A program made the position numbers and the translations under genes. Shown one piece after another: positions 7,495 to 16,140 of a stretch of 24,000 nucleotides of DNA. Below the pieces are notes generated by a model. It was given only the letters and a program-made list of their open reading frames with translations, was not told where the DNA came from and did not search any database. Origin of the DNA: CAKVOD01 sp964606505. GTDB lineage: Bacteria; Bacillota; Clostridia; Christensenellales; UBA1242. The stretch lies in the NCBI GenBank assembly GCA_964606505.1, contig CAZSGM010000011.1:1-24000 (forward strand), read 5' to 3'. How positions within the stretch are numbered: the first letter of the stretch is position 1; each line of letters opens with the position of its first letter.

Positions 7495-7866
7495 ATGTTA
7501 GATAAACAAACTTCAGAGTTATTGAGAATACTTAATGTCTTATGTAAAGACTCAACATACAAAGTGTTGAGCAAGCGTGAAATTATCGAAAAGTTGGCTG
7601 CCAAATTTGAAATCGACGAAGAGTATTTGTCGAAAATGCTCAATCATTTGGCGGAGCGCAATTATCTAGATGTTAAATACTTTGATAATACTGTTTATTG
7701 CTTGGCGGTTTTGCCGAAAGGGAAGATGTTCGACGAAAAGGTTCGTGAGTTGAAAAGTGAGCGCAAAAAAAATAACAAGAACTTAACAATTCTCGTCATA
7801 GCTTCAACTGTTTGCGGCTTTTTGGGCGCGTTTTTAGGTGCATTATTAAGTAAATTAATTTTGTAG
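7495..7866 (+). CDS. Predicted winged-helix protein with C-terminal membrane helix (copy 1)
   Basis: 123 residues from the ATG at 7495, with GGAG at 7486-7489; an in-frame TTG at 7459 lacks a site. Residues 1-75 have the helix pattern of a winged helix-turn-helix domain: amphipathic helices at about 5-18, 26-38 and 43-55, then a beta wing (YLDVKY, TVYCLAVL). A charged Lys/Glu linker at 78-95 leads to one hydrophobic segment at 98-118. The same plan is seen in the next gene, so the two are probably tandem paralogues. First gene of an operon with uvrB (gaps of 9 and 10 bases). I do not recognise a named family. A membrane-tethered DNA-binding regulator is an inference, and the fold may instead mediate protein contacts. 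Confidence 0.8.
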   Translation: MLDKQTSELLRILNVLCKDSTYKVLSKREIIEKLAAKFEIDEEYLSKMLNHLAERNYLDVKYFDNTVYCLAVLPKGKMFDEKVRELKSERKKNNKNLTILVIASTVCGFLGAFLGALLSKLIL

Positions 7867-7875
7867 GAGATACTA

Positions 7876-8232
7876 ATGTTAAACAAAAGTGAAAAGAGAG
7901 TTATGAAAGTACTTTTAAAAATTTGCAAAACTGAAACCATATGTTTAACTTCGCACGGCGACATCGTTAAGCACCTTAAAAGTTCGGAGTATCTTACCCG
8001 CAAAGAGGTCGACGACATTTTGAAAAAGTTGGTTCTCGAAAATTATATTGAGTGTACCGCCGTTGACGACGCGGGGAAGCGTGGTTATTGTATAAAACTT
8101 TTGAAACGCGGCGAGGGTTTTATTAGAGAGGAAAAGGACAAAAGCAAAGTATTGTGGCAACGTGTCGGCGTTACGGTCGCACTTGCCGTACTGTCTTTTG
8201 GCGTAACTTTATTATTGAAAGCAATTTTTTAG
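7876..8232 (+). CDS. Predicted winged-helix protein with C-terminal membrane helix (copy 2)
   Basis: 118 residues; GGAGA at 7866-7870 overlaps the previous stop and lies 5 bases before the ATG. Helices at about 3-18, 26-36 and 42-55, then a wing (YIECTAV, GYCIKLLKRGEGF), a Lys/Glu-rich linker and a hydrophobic helix at 96-116. It matches copy 1 in length, order of elements and position of a Gly-aromatic motif after the wing (PKGKMF versus KRGEGF), so a duplication is likely even though identity is low. Its stop is 10 bases before uvrB, implying co-transcription and possibly a link to nucleotide excision repair or simply a shared promoter. Function unknown. Confidence 0.8.
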   Translation: MLNKSEKRVMKVLLKICKTETICLTSHGDIVKHLKSSEYLTRKEVDDILKKLVLENYIECTAVDDAGKRGYCIKLLKRGEGFIREEKDKSKVLWQRVGVTVALAVLSFGVTLLLKAIF

Positions 8233-8242
8233 AGGAGTTTAA

Positions 8243-10210
8243 GTGGGAGTTGAAATGGAGAAATTTGAGTTATGTTCAAAATATAAGCCGACAGGCGACC
8301 AGCCCGAAGCAATTGAAAGGTTGACGCAAGGGTTTCAAGACGGCTTGAAAAGTCAAGTTTTGCTTGGTGTTACAGGTAGCGGTAAAACCTTCACAATGGC
8401 AAATGTTATCGCCAACCTGAATAGGCCAACACTCGTAATTGCGCACAACAAAATACTCGCCGCCCAGCTTTGCAACGAGTTTAGGGAACTTTTCCCTAAA
8501 AACAGGGTAGAGTTTTTTGTCAGTTATTACGACTATTACCAACCCGAGGCGTATATACCAAGTTCGGATACCTACATTGAAAAGGATATGTCAATAAATG
8601 ACGAAATCGACAAATTGCGCCATAGTGCAACCTGCTCACTCCTTGAGCGCAACGACACCCTAATCGTCGCCTCGGTTTCCTGCATTTACGGCTTAGGTAA
8701 TCCCGAAATTTACAAAAAGGCGCGCCTTTCACTCCGCCCTGGGGATGTTGTCGACCGAAACGAAGTTATGCACAAACTCATTGAACTAAGGTATGAGCGC
8801 AACGATATTGATTTTAAGCGTGCAACTTTCCGAGTTCGTGGCGACATTTTGGATGTTATTCCTGCCTATGCCAGCAACACTGCCATCCGCATTGAGTTTT
8901 TTGGCGACGAAATTGAGCGAATAACCGAAATTGACGTCGTTTCCGGCAAGTTTATTGCTGAACTAAGGCATTGCTTCCTGTTTCCTGCCAGCCATTATGC
9001 CGTCGATAACGAAAGTGCAGAACAAGCACTCGCACAAATTGAGCGTGACTGTGAAGAGCGCGTAAAGTATTTTGAGGATAGGGGGAAGTTTATTGAATCG
9101 CAAAGAATTAAGGAGCGTGTTAAATACGACGTCGAAATGATACGCGAAATGGGGTATTGCAACGGCATCGAAAACTACTCTCGCTATTTTGACGGCCGCA
9201 ATGTCGGCGACGCTCCATATACCTTACTTGACTATTTCCCAAAGAACTTCATAACCTTCATCGACGAAAGTCATATGTCAATCCCACAAATAAAAGCAAT
9301 GTACAAAGGCGACCTCGCTCGCAAAAAGAGCCTCGTTGAGTATGGTTTCAGACTACCTGCAGCGTTCGATAACCGTCCGCTTAAGTTTGAAGAATTTGAG
9401 CAAAGAATTCAGCAAACAACCTTTGTTTCCGCAACACCAAGCGCCTACGAAATCGACAAGAGCGGTCAAACAGTTGAGCAAATTATCCGTCCAACAGGGC
9501 TCGTCGACCCAGTTGTAGAGGTTAGAAAAACTGAAGGGCAAATTGACGACTTGATTAGCGAAATATATAAAAATACTGAGAAAGGGTTCCGCACATTGGT
9601 TACAACCCTAACAAAGAAAATGGCAGAAGCGTTAACCGCATTTTTGACCGAACACTCAATTAAGGTTAAATATATGCACTCAGAAATTGATACTCTTGAA
9701 AGGGTTGAAATTATCAACGGGCTTAGGAGCGGCGAATTTGATGTGCTCGTCGGCATTAACCTTCTGCGCGAAGGGCTTGATATTCCCGAGGTTTCGCTTG
9801 TCGCAATACTTGATGCAGACAAAGAGGGCTTTTTGCGCAGTGTCGGTGCTCTTGTTCAAACCATCGGACGCGCTGCCCGCAATAGCGAGGGTCGCGTAAT
9901 TATGTACGCCGACATTATGACTGACTCAATGAAACACGCAATCGACGAAACAAACCGCCGCCGTGAAATTCAAATGGCTTACAACGAAGCGCACGGTATT
10001 GTGCCTCAAACAATTGTTAAGAAAGTCCAAAACACGTTGCAAATCACGCAAAAAGTCGACAAACGCGAAAACCGAAGCAAAAAGTCTATAAGTGAAGAAA
10101 TCGAAAGACTAAAAACAATGATGAATTACGCAAGCAAAAACCTCGACTTTGAACAAGCAATTATCTTGCGCGAGCAAATTGCAGAGTTAAAGAAACAGCT
10201 TAACCAATAG
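8243..10210 (+). CDS. uvrB: UvrABC excinuclease subunit B
   Basis: 655 residues, the usual length. UvrB is the damage-verifying helicase-like subunit, loaded by UvrA and then cut partner of UvrC (family knowledge). Seen: YKPTGDQPEAI at 14-24, Walker A GVTGSGKT at 42-49, the damage-probing beta-hairpin YYDYYQPEAYIP at 95-106, the Walker B-like DESH at 341-344, SATPS at 396-400, the helicase motif VQTIGRAARN and a C-terminal UVR domain (about 620-655). The GTG at 8243 has AGAGGAG 5 bases upstream; an ATG at 8255 with GGGAG is an equally possible start that would shorten it by 4 residues. It lies directly after the winged-helix pair and before uvrA. Confidence 0.97.
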   Translation: MGVEMEKFELCSKYKPTGDQPEAIERLTQGFQDGLKSQVLLGVTGSGKTFTMANVIANLNRPTLVIAHNKILAAQLCNEFRELFPKNRVEFFVSYYDYYQPEAYIPSSDTYIEKDMSINDEIDKLRHSATCSLLERNDTLIVASVSCIYGLGNPEIYKKARLSLRPGDVVDRNEVMHKLIELRYERNDIDFKRATFRVRGDILDVIPAYASNTAIRIEFFGDEIERITEIDVVSGKFIAELRHCFLFPASHYAVDNESAEQALAQIERDCEERVKYFEDRGKFIESQRIKERVKYDVEMIREMGYCNGIENYSRYFDGRNVGDAPYTLLDYFPKNFITFIDESHMSIPQIKAMYKGDLARKKSLVEYGFRLPAAFDNRPLKFEEFEQRIQQTTFVSATPSAYEIDKSGQTVEQIIRPTGLVDPVVEVRKTEGQIDDLISEIYKNTEKGFRTLVTTLTKKMAEALTAFLTEHSIKVKYMHSEIDTLERVEIINGLRSGEFDVLVGINLLREGLDIPEVSLVAILDADKEGFLRSVGALVQTIGRAARNSEGRVIMYADIMTDSMKHAIDETNRRREIQMAYNEAHGIVPQTIVKKVQNTLQITQKVDKRENRSKKSISEEIERLKTMMNYASKNLDFEQAIILREQIAELKKQLNQ

Positions 10211-10267
10211 CGTTCCTGTAACTAAATTCGCGAAGTCAAAAAACATTCAAAATGACAGCAAAATAAC

Positions 10268-10319
10268 AAAATTATAAGACAAAGTTAGCAAAATTATAAG
10301 ACAAAGTTAGCAAAATTTA
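10268..10319 (+). repeat. 22-base tandem repeat between uvrB and uvrA
   Basis: Two perfect copies of a 22-base unit (AAAATTATAAGACAAAGTTAGC-like) at 10268-10289 and 10290-10311, then a partial third copy. Each contains ATTATAAG, which resembles a -10 element. It lies in the 148-base uvrB-uvrA gap. Confidence 0.85.
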
Positions 10320-10358
10320 GATAATAAAACTGAAAAACGGAATAATAAAAGGGAAAAA

Positions 10359-13172
10359 ATGTTAGATAAAATTATAGTAAAAGGTGCTAAGGAAAACAAC
10401 CTTAAAAATATTAATGTAGAAATTCCACGTAACGAACTCGTGGTTTTTACGGGTGTCAGTGGTAGCGGCAAATCCACGCTTGCATTCGATACAATTTTCG
10501 CGGAGGGGCAACGCCGCTACGTTGAGTCGCTTTCTTCGTACGCGAGAATGTTCCTTGGACAAATGCAAAAGCCCGACGTTGAACAAATCGACGGACTTTC
10601 GCCCGCAATTTCAATCGACCAAAAAACCACCTCACATAACCCGCGCTCAACCGTCGGAACAGTTACCGAAATTTATGATTACCTACGACTGCTTTTTTCG
10701 AGAGTGGGTATTCCACACTGTCCAAATTGCGGCAGAAAAATCGAATCGCAAACGGTCGACCAAATCATCGACAAGGTAAAAGACTTGGGCGTAGGCGCAA
10801 AATTTATGGTACTTGCACCTGTTGCAAGAGGGCAAAAGGGAACATTTGCAAAACTTCTCGAAAATGCCCGTAAGGACGGGTTTGCTCGCGCGGAAATCGA
10901 CGGCGAAATATACGAACTTGACGACAACATTAACCTCGATAAGAACAAAAAACACAACATAAACATTGTTGTCGACCGACTAATTATGAAAGACGGCATC
11001 GAAAACCGACTGAGCGACAGCATTGAAACGGCGCTAAAACAGTCAGACGGGCTGGTCATCATCAACTCATTTGATAAGGAAATGCTTTATAGTACTTCGC
11101 ACGCCTGCACGCACTGCGGCATCAGTATTGGGGAGGTAACACCGCGTCTATTTAGTTTCAACAACCCATTCGGTGCCTGCGAGGAATGTAATGGTCTCGG
11201 CGTTAAAATGGAAATCGACCCGCAAAAATTTATCAAGCCAAACCTAACAATCAACGAGGGCGCAGTTTATGTTTCGGGCTGGAATATGGAGCCAAAGAGC
11301 ATATCCGCAATGTATATGCGCGGGCTAAGTGAAAAGTACAACTTTTCACTAGATGTTCCATTCAAGGATTTGCCAAAGAGCGTGCAAGACATCGTTCTAT
11401 ATGGCACAGGGAATGAAGAAGTTGAGTTTAATTTTCCATCCCGAGGCGGTAAAGTTCGCAAGTTTGTGCACCCCTACGAGGGGATTGTCAACAATCTTGA
11501 AAGACGTTACCGCGAAACCAACAGCGAAAGCGCAAAAGCCGACATCGGCAGGTTTATGGTCGAGCGCGAGTGCCCGCGTTGCCACGGACAGCGTCTAAAA
11601 TCCGAGGCACTGGCAGTCAGAATTGAGGGCAAAAACATCAACGAGTTCTGCGATATGCCAGTCGGCGAAGCAGTCGAATTTGTAAATAACATTGAGTTAA
11701 CCTCATACCAACACTCAATCGCAGAGCCAATTTTGAAAGAAGTCAAGGCGCGCCTGCACTTTTTAATAGATGTTGGGCTTGATTACCTAACGCTATCGCG
11801 AGCCTCAAGCACGTTGTCAGGTGGGGAGTCGCAACGTATCCGCTTAGCGTCGCAAATAGGAAGTGGATTGACAGGTGTCCTTTATATCCTCGACGAGCCA
11901 AGCATTGGCCTGCACCAGCGCGACAATGAAAGACTGTTGCTTACACTTAAGCACTTGCGCGACCTCGGCAACTCAGTGATTGTCGTTGAGCACGACGAGG
12001 ACACGATAAAAGCAGCCGATTACGTCGTAGACATCGGTCCCTATGCGGGCGAGCGTGGCGGCGAACTCGTTTATTCGGGCGACGTTGACGGGCTCAAACA
12101 GTGTGAGTGTTCCGTAACAGGGCAGTATATCTCAGGCGCAAAGAAAATCGAAGTTCCGCCGCTCCGTAGAAAAGTTGGCGATAAATTCATCGAAATCAAA
12201 GGCGCAAAACAAAACAATCTCAAAAACGTTAACCTAAAACTCCCGCTCGGCGTTTTTAACGTCATCACGGGCGTCAGCGGCAGCGGCAAAAGTAGTCTCA
12301 TAACCGAAACACTTTGGCCAGCGCTCTCAAACCGCCTCAACAGGTCTCAGTTAGCTGAGGGGCAGTACACCGAGATACTTGGCGTCGAAAACTGCGACAA
12401 GGCAATTTTCATCGACCAAGACCCAATTGGGCGTACTCCGCGCAGCAATCCAGCAACATACTGCGGAATTTTTACAACTATCCGCGAATTGTTTGCCAAA
12501 ACACAGGATGCGCGCGAACGTGGGTTTGAAATGGGGCGTTTCAGTTTCAACATTAGCGGCGGCAGGTGTGAGGCTTGCTCGGGCGACGGGATAAAGAAGA
12601 TTGAAATGTACTTCTTGCCTGACGTTTACGTGCCGTGTGAAGTTTGCAAAGGGAAGCGTTACAACCGCGAAACGCTTGAGGTTAAGTATAAAGGCAAGTC
12701 GATTTTTGACGTCCTTGATATGACGGTTGAGGAAGCACTCGAGTTTTTTGATAATGTCCCTCAACTAAAAAACAAAATCCAAACGCTCTACGATGTCGGG
12801 CTCGGCTACATTAAACTCGGACAGCCCGCAACAACATTGTCGGGCGGCGAGGCGCAGCGCGTGAAACTTGCTACCGAACTTGCAAAGCGTAACACAGGCA
12901 AAACCGTCTATATCCTCGACGAGCCAACAACGGGACTCTCAATGTATGACGTCGATAAATTAATCAATATCCTGCAACGCCTAGTTTCGGGCGGCAACAC
13001 AGTGGTTGTAATCGAGCACAACCTCGACCTAATTAAAGTCGCCGATTACATTATTGACATAGGACCCGAGGGCGGCGACAAGGGCGGCAAAATTTTGATT
13101 GCAGGCACACCTGAAAAGGTCGCAAAATGCACTGATAGTTATACGGGCAAATTCTTAAAGCATTACCTTTAA
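10359..13172 (+). CDS. uvrA: UvrABC excinuclease subunit A
   Basis: 937 residues, full length. UvrA is the dimeric ABC-type ATPase that finds helix-distorting lesions and delivers UvrB. Two nucleotide-binding domains are visible: Walker A GVSGSGKST at 32-40 and GVSGSGKSS at 638-646, ABC signatures LSGGESQR at 486-493 and LSGGEAQR at 827-834, and Walker B ILDEPS and ILDEPT. Zinc modules are C250/C253/C274/C277 and C737/C740/C760/C763; an extra CxxC at 121-124 is also typical. The ATG at 10359 follows a modest AAGGGA site. It follows uvrB with a 148-base gap that contains tandem repeats and no clear terminator, so read-through from uvrB is likely. Confidence 0.97.
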   Translation: MLDKIIVKGAKENNLKNINVEIPRNELVVFTGVSGSGKSTLAFDTIFAEGQRRYVESLSSYARMFLGQMQKPDVEQIDGLSPAISIDQKTTSHNPRSTVGTVTEIYDYLRLLFSRVGIPHCPNCGRKIESQTVDQIIDKVKDLGVGAKFMVLAPVARGQKGTFAKLLENARKDGFARAEIDGEIYELDDNINLDKNKKHNINIVVDRLIMKDGIENRLSDSIETALKQSDGLVIINSFDKEMLYSTSHACTHCGISIGEVTPRLFSFNNPFGACEECNGLGVKMEIDPQKFIKPNLTINEGAVYVSGWNMEPKSISAMYMRGLSEKYNFSLDVPFKDLPKSVQDIVLYGTGNEEVEFNFPSRGGKVRKFVHPYEGIVNNLERRYRETNSESAKADIGRFMVERECPRCHGQRLKSEALAVRIEGKNINEFCDMPVGEAVEFVNNIELTSYQHSIAEPILKEVKARLHFLIDVGLDYLTLSRASSTLSGGESQRIRLASQIGSGLTGVLYILDEPSIGLHQRDNERLLLTLKHLRDLGNSVIVVEHDEDTIKAADYVVDIGPYAGERGGELVYSGDVDGLKQCECSVTGQYISGAKKIEVPPLRRKVGDKFIEIKGAKQNNLKNVNLKLPLGVFNVITGVSGSGKSSLITETLWPALSNRLNRSQLAEGQYTEILGVENCDKAIFIDQDPIGRTPRSNPATYCGIFTTIRELFAKTQDARERGFEMGRFSFNISGGRCEACSGDGIKKIEMYFLPDVYVPCEVCKGKRYNRETLEVKYKGKSIFDVLDMTVEEALEFFDNVPQLKNKIQTLYDVGLGYIKLGQPATTLSGGEAQRVKLATELAKRNTGKTVYILDEPTTGLSMYDVDKLINILQRLVSGGNTVVVIEHNLDLIKVADYIIDIGPEGGDKGGKILIAGTPEKVAKCTDSYTGKFLKHYL

Positions 13173-13195
13173 TAGCATATAAAGGGGCGCAATAA

Positions 13196-13375
13196 ATGTT
13201 TTGCGAGAATAAAAAACAAACAATTCAAACTTGCAATTGTAAAGATGCTAAAAATATGGTAACGCTAAATGAAATGTTTAGGGTACCTGCCCAAACATTG
13301 GATATAAAGCATATAAAAAACGAGGATTACGACCAATCGGTTATAATTCCTCGTTTTTTTAGGTGTTTTAATTAG
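13196..13375 (+). CDS. Possible 59-residue protein downstream of uvrA
   Basis: ATG at 13196 with AAAGGGG at 13181-13187 (8-base spacing) and an open frame of 59 codons ending in TAG at 13373-13375. The product is basic to neutral with four cysteines (C3, C13, C15 and one near the end, in FRCFN). It starts 23 bases after uvrA. Its last 20 codons contain the uvrA/polA terminator hairpin and it overlaps the end of polA by 4 bases on the other strand. No family recognised. The good ribosome-binding site favours a real gene; the embedded terminator argues against it. Confidence 0.4.
   Translation: MFCENKKQTIQTCNCKDAKNMVTLNEMFRVPAQTLDIKHIKNEDYDQSVIIPRFFRCFN
13315..13360. terminator. Bidirectional terminator between uvrA and polA
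   Basis: AAAAAACGAGGA at 13315-13326 pairs with TCCTCG plus T7 at 13348-13360, and the inner bases partly pair. A-run on the left and T-run on the right serve the two convergent units. Confidence 0.8.
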
Positions 13376-15927
13376 GGCGACTTATCCAAGTCATACCAAG
13401 TTTTTCCGCACGACAAATTGACTGTCAGTGGAACTTTTAATTCAATTACATTTTCCATTTCTTCTTTGAGAATTTTGCTGACAATCTCTTTTTCACTTTC
13501 TTTTGCTTCAATAACAAGTTCATCGTGAATTTGCAAAATCAGCTTGCTTTTTAGGTTGTTATCCGCAAATCGTTTTGCAATGTTAATCATCGCAATTTTT
13601 ATAATATCGCTCTCCGTTCCTTGCAAAGGCGAGTTCATCGCAATGCGCTCTCCAAGTTTTTCAACAACCTTGTTTCGTGATTGCAATTCAGGCACATAGC
13701 GTTTTCGTCCGTACATAGTCGTAACGTACCCAACCTCGCGTGCTTTCGTAACGCAGTTTTCCATATACTCTTTTACGCCATGGTATTTTTCAAAGTAGGT
13801 CTCGATATAATGTTTTGCTTCTTTTCTTGTGATTTGCAAGCCCTGAGATAGACCAAAATCGCTCATACCGTAGATAATTCCGAAGTTGACCGTTTTAGCA
13901 ATCCTACGCATAGACGGCGTTACGTCCGCAATGTCGACGTGAAAAATTTCGCTCGCCGTGTACATATGAATGTCGTGTCCCGCCTTAAACGCGTTCACAA
14001 GTTTTTCGTCCTCGCTGTAATGAGCAAGCAACCTCAATTCAATTTGGCTGTAGTCGGCAGAAATGAAGATGTTGTCGTTTGATTTAACCACAAACATTTT
14101 GCGCAAACTCTTGCCTTCTTCGTCTCGGGTAGGGATGTTTTGCAGGTTAGGGTTTACGCTCGAAAGTCTGCCAGTCGCCGCCATCGTTTGGTTAAACTCA
14201 GTGTGTACAATGTCGGATTTATCAAGGTGGGGGATTAGACCATCTAGGTACGTGCTAACGATTTTCTGCACCTTTCTGTATCTCATCAACAGCGGAACAA
14301 TAGGGTGTTCGTGCTCAATTTCTTGCAGAATTTCAATGTTTGTAGAGCGTTTTTTATTTTTAGGAAGCGGAATTTTTAGTTTATCAAACAAAACCTCAGC
14401 AAGTTGCTGCGTAGAGTTGACATTAAACTTTTCGCCTGCCAACGAGTGTATTTCGTCCGTTATCGCGTCAATTTCTGACGAGAAGTTGTTTGAAAGTTCC
14501 AAAAGAGTAGCCCTATCGACCTTAATACCTTCTTGCTCCATATCAAACAAAACATCTTCAAGTTTTAATTCAATGTCGTAGTATAAATTGGAAAGTTCAA
14601 GTTCTTGAATTTTTGGCTCCAGCAACGCCTTTGCTTTCAGTAAACCAACTCCAATGTGCGCAATATCAAGCCCCAAGTAATCAAACGCCTTGTCAATAAT
14701 TTCAAACTTGACCGACGCGTCAATCAAATATTGAGCGAGGGCAATATCAAAGCACGGCATTTTTAAATCGACCTCGTAGTCAACAAAAAAGTGCTTTTGC
14801 TTTTTATATTTAAAGAAAACTTTTTCAATGTTGTCGTCCCAAAGTATCGGCTCAAGCAACTTTACATACTCGCTCGCGTTCTCTTTTTCACTGACCGCTG
14901 CAACAAAGTAGTTGGTATCTACATCAAACGCAAAATGCAGCGCGTCGTAGTACTTCTCATAATGCGCCGTAAACAACTTCGCACTTTCGTGGCGTTTAAC
15001 AATCTCAGCCATTTGGCTAACCGATGTAACCTCAACATTCTCACAACTTGCGACTGTCTCTGCTGCTACATCGCCTGCGTTCTCAAAAATGTCGCGCTTA
15101 AGCAGGGAAGTAAACTCGTAATCGGTGAAACGCTGCTTAACGACATTGGAGAACGGGAAAGGGTACTCTAGTTCGTTAAGTTCACAGCCAATGTCGCTGT
15201 TTGTGTCAATCGTCGCAAGGTCATAACTTAAGTACGCCATATCTTTGCCGTTTGCAACCTTCTCGCGCTTTGCTCCCTTAAGTTCGTCAACGTGCGCGTA
15301 CAAATTGTCAAGCGACCCATATGTGTGCATAAACTCCAGCGCCGTTTTCTCTCCAACCCCCGCAATCCCAGGAATATTGTCGCTTGAGTCGCCCATCATA
15401 GACTTCAAATCGACCATTTTAGGCGGCTCAAACCCGTAAACCTCGCGAAAATGCGCTTCGTCAAAAACCTCCGTCTCCGAAATGCCTTTTCTCGTCAACC
15501 AAACCTTAATGTTCTCGTCAACAAGTTGCAGCAAGTCCTTGTCCCCCGAAACAATAGCCGTGTCAAGGTTAAAACGTTTCGCAATCGTCCCCACAATGTC
15601 GTCAGCCTCAATTCCGTCCTTTATCAAAACCTTAATACCCATATCGCGCAGTAAGTCTTGCAGCAGCGGCATTTGCGTAACCAAGTCCTCAGGCATAGCG
15701 TTGCGTCCTGCCTTGTATTCAGCGTACTTTTCGTGCCTAAACGTCGGTTTGTGCGCGTCAAATGCAACCGCAAAGTACTTTGGCTTGTTTTCGTTTATTA
15801 GTTTCACTAAAATGTTGCAAAACCCAAAAATTGCGTTACAAACCAGCCCGTTTTTGTTTTTGAGCGGCGGCATTGCATAAAATGCACGGTTAGCAAGAGA
15901 GTTTCCATCAATAATAATTAAATCCAC
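13372..15927 (-). CDS. polA: DNA polymerase I with inactive proofreading domain
   Basis: 851 residues. PolA removes RNA primers and fills repair gaps. Residues 1-290 are the 5'-3' nuclease with metal ligands in IDGN (6-9), EADD (107-110), SGDKD (127-131) and GDSSDNIPG (179-187). The middle domain (about 300-450) keeps the fold (FDIALAQYLID at 393-403), but the DxE motif expected near 335 reads DVD and further catalytic acids are not evident, so proofreading is probably absent, as in many Firmicutes. The polymerase domain has motif A DYSQIELR at 625-632, motif B from RRIAKTVNFG at 674 and motif C HDE at 801-803. The start is GTG at 15925-15927, with GAGGT (plus 15933-15937) 5 bases upstream. 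It has its own promoter and runs against uvrA. Confidence 0.97.
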   Translation of the reverse strand: MDLIIIDGNSLANRAFYAMPPLKNKNGLVCNAIFGFCNILVKLINENKPKYFAVAFDAHKPTFRHEKYAEYKAGRNAMPEDLVTQMPLLQDLLRDMGIKVLIKDGIEADDIVGTIAKRFNLDTAIVSGDKDLLQLVDENIKVWLTRKGISETEVFDEAHFREVYGFEPPKMVDLKSMMGDSSDNIPGIAGVGEKTALEFMHTYGSLDNLYAHVDELKGAKREKVANGKDMAYLSYDLATIDTNSDIGCELNELEYPFPFSNVVKQRFTDYEFTSLLKRDIFENAGDVAAETVASCENVEVTSVSQMAEIVKRHESAKLFTAHYEKYYDALHFAFDVDTNYFVAAVSEKENASEYVKLLEPILWDDNIEKVFFKYKKQKHFFVDYEVDLKMPCFDIALAQYLIDASVKFEIIDKAFDYLGLDIAHIGVGLLKAKALLEPKIQELELSNLYYDIELKLEDVLFDMEQEGIKVDRATLLELSNNFSSEIDAITDEIHSLAGEKFNVNSTQQLAEVLFDKLKIPLPKNKKRSTNIEILQEIEHEHPIVPLLMRYRKVQKIVSTYLDGLIPHLDKSDIVHTEFNQTMAATGRLSSVNPNLQNIPTRDEEGKSLRKMFVVKSNDNIFISADYSQIELRLLAHYSEDEKLVNAFKAGHDIHMYTASEIFHVDIADVTPSMRRIAKTVNFGIIYGMSDFGLSQGLQITRKEAKHYIETYFEKYHGVKEYMENCVTKAREVGYVTTMYGRKRYVPELQSRNKVVEKLGERIAMNSPLQGTESDIIKIAMINIAKRFADNNLKSKLILQIHDELVIEAKESEKEIVSKILKEEMENVIELKVPLTVNLSCGKTWYDLDKSP

Positions 15928-15947
15928 AATTTACCTCAATAATTACG

Positions 15948-15975
15948 ATTATACCACAATTTTTGTTTTTATCAA
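15948..15975 (-). promoter_or_regulatory. Promoter of polA
   Basis: On the minus strand TTGATA (plus 15970-15975), a 16-base spacer and TATAAT (plus 15948-15953), preceded by TGG, an extended -10. It lies about 20 bases before the polA GTG. Confidence 0.75.
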
Positions 15976-16029
15976 AATGTTTTAACTAGGTCTCAAAACT
16001 CCTTAATTAATGAAATTTTGCATAAGTAC

Positions 16030-16058
16030 TTGCTAAATTGGAAATAAAGGAGTATAAT
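16030..16058 (+). promoter_or_regulatory. Promoter of comM
   Basis: TTGCTA at 16030-16035, 17-base spacer, perfect TATAAT at 16053-16058. It gives a leader of about 75 bases before comM. The -10 element overlaps the spacer of a good SD/ATG pair described separately. Confidence 0.55.
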
Positions 16059-16124
16059 ATGTTGTTAGTATGTGCATTTAGCAAGAACTATAACTACCAA
16101 TTTTACGATTTGACTAATACTTAA
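16059..16124 (+). CDS. Possible 21-residue peptide upstream of comM
   Basis: ATG at 16059 with AAAGGAG at 16046-16052 and ideal spacing; 21 codons and a TAA, 16 bases before comM. It would be translated only if transcription starts upstream of the TATAAT at 16053, with which it competes. Either the peptide or the promoter reading is likely to be the real one. Confidence 0.3.
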   Translation: MLLVCAFSKNYNYQFYDLTNT

Positions 16125-16140
16125 GATGAGAGGGTAAAAA

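Noticed and set aside
7317..10358. LexA/SOS box in front of the uvr genes
   Set aside because: No GAAC-N4-GTTC pattern was found upstream of 7495, 8243 or 10359. A GAACACGTTTC lies in the terminator and has the wrong spacing.
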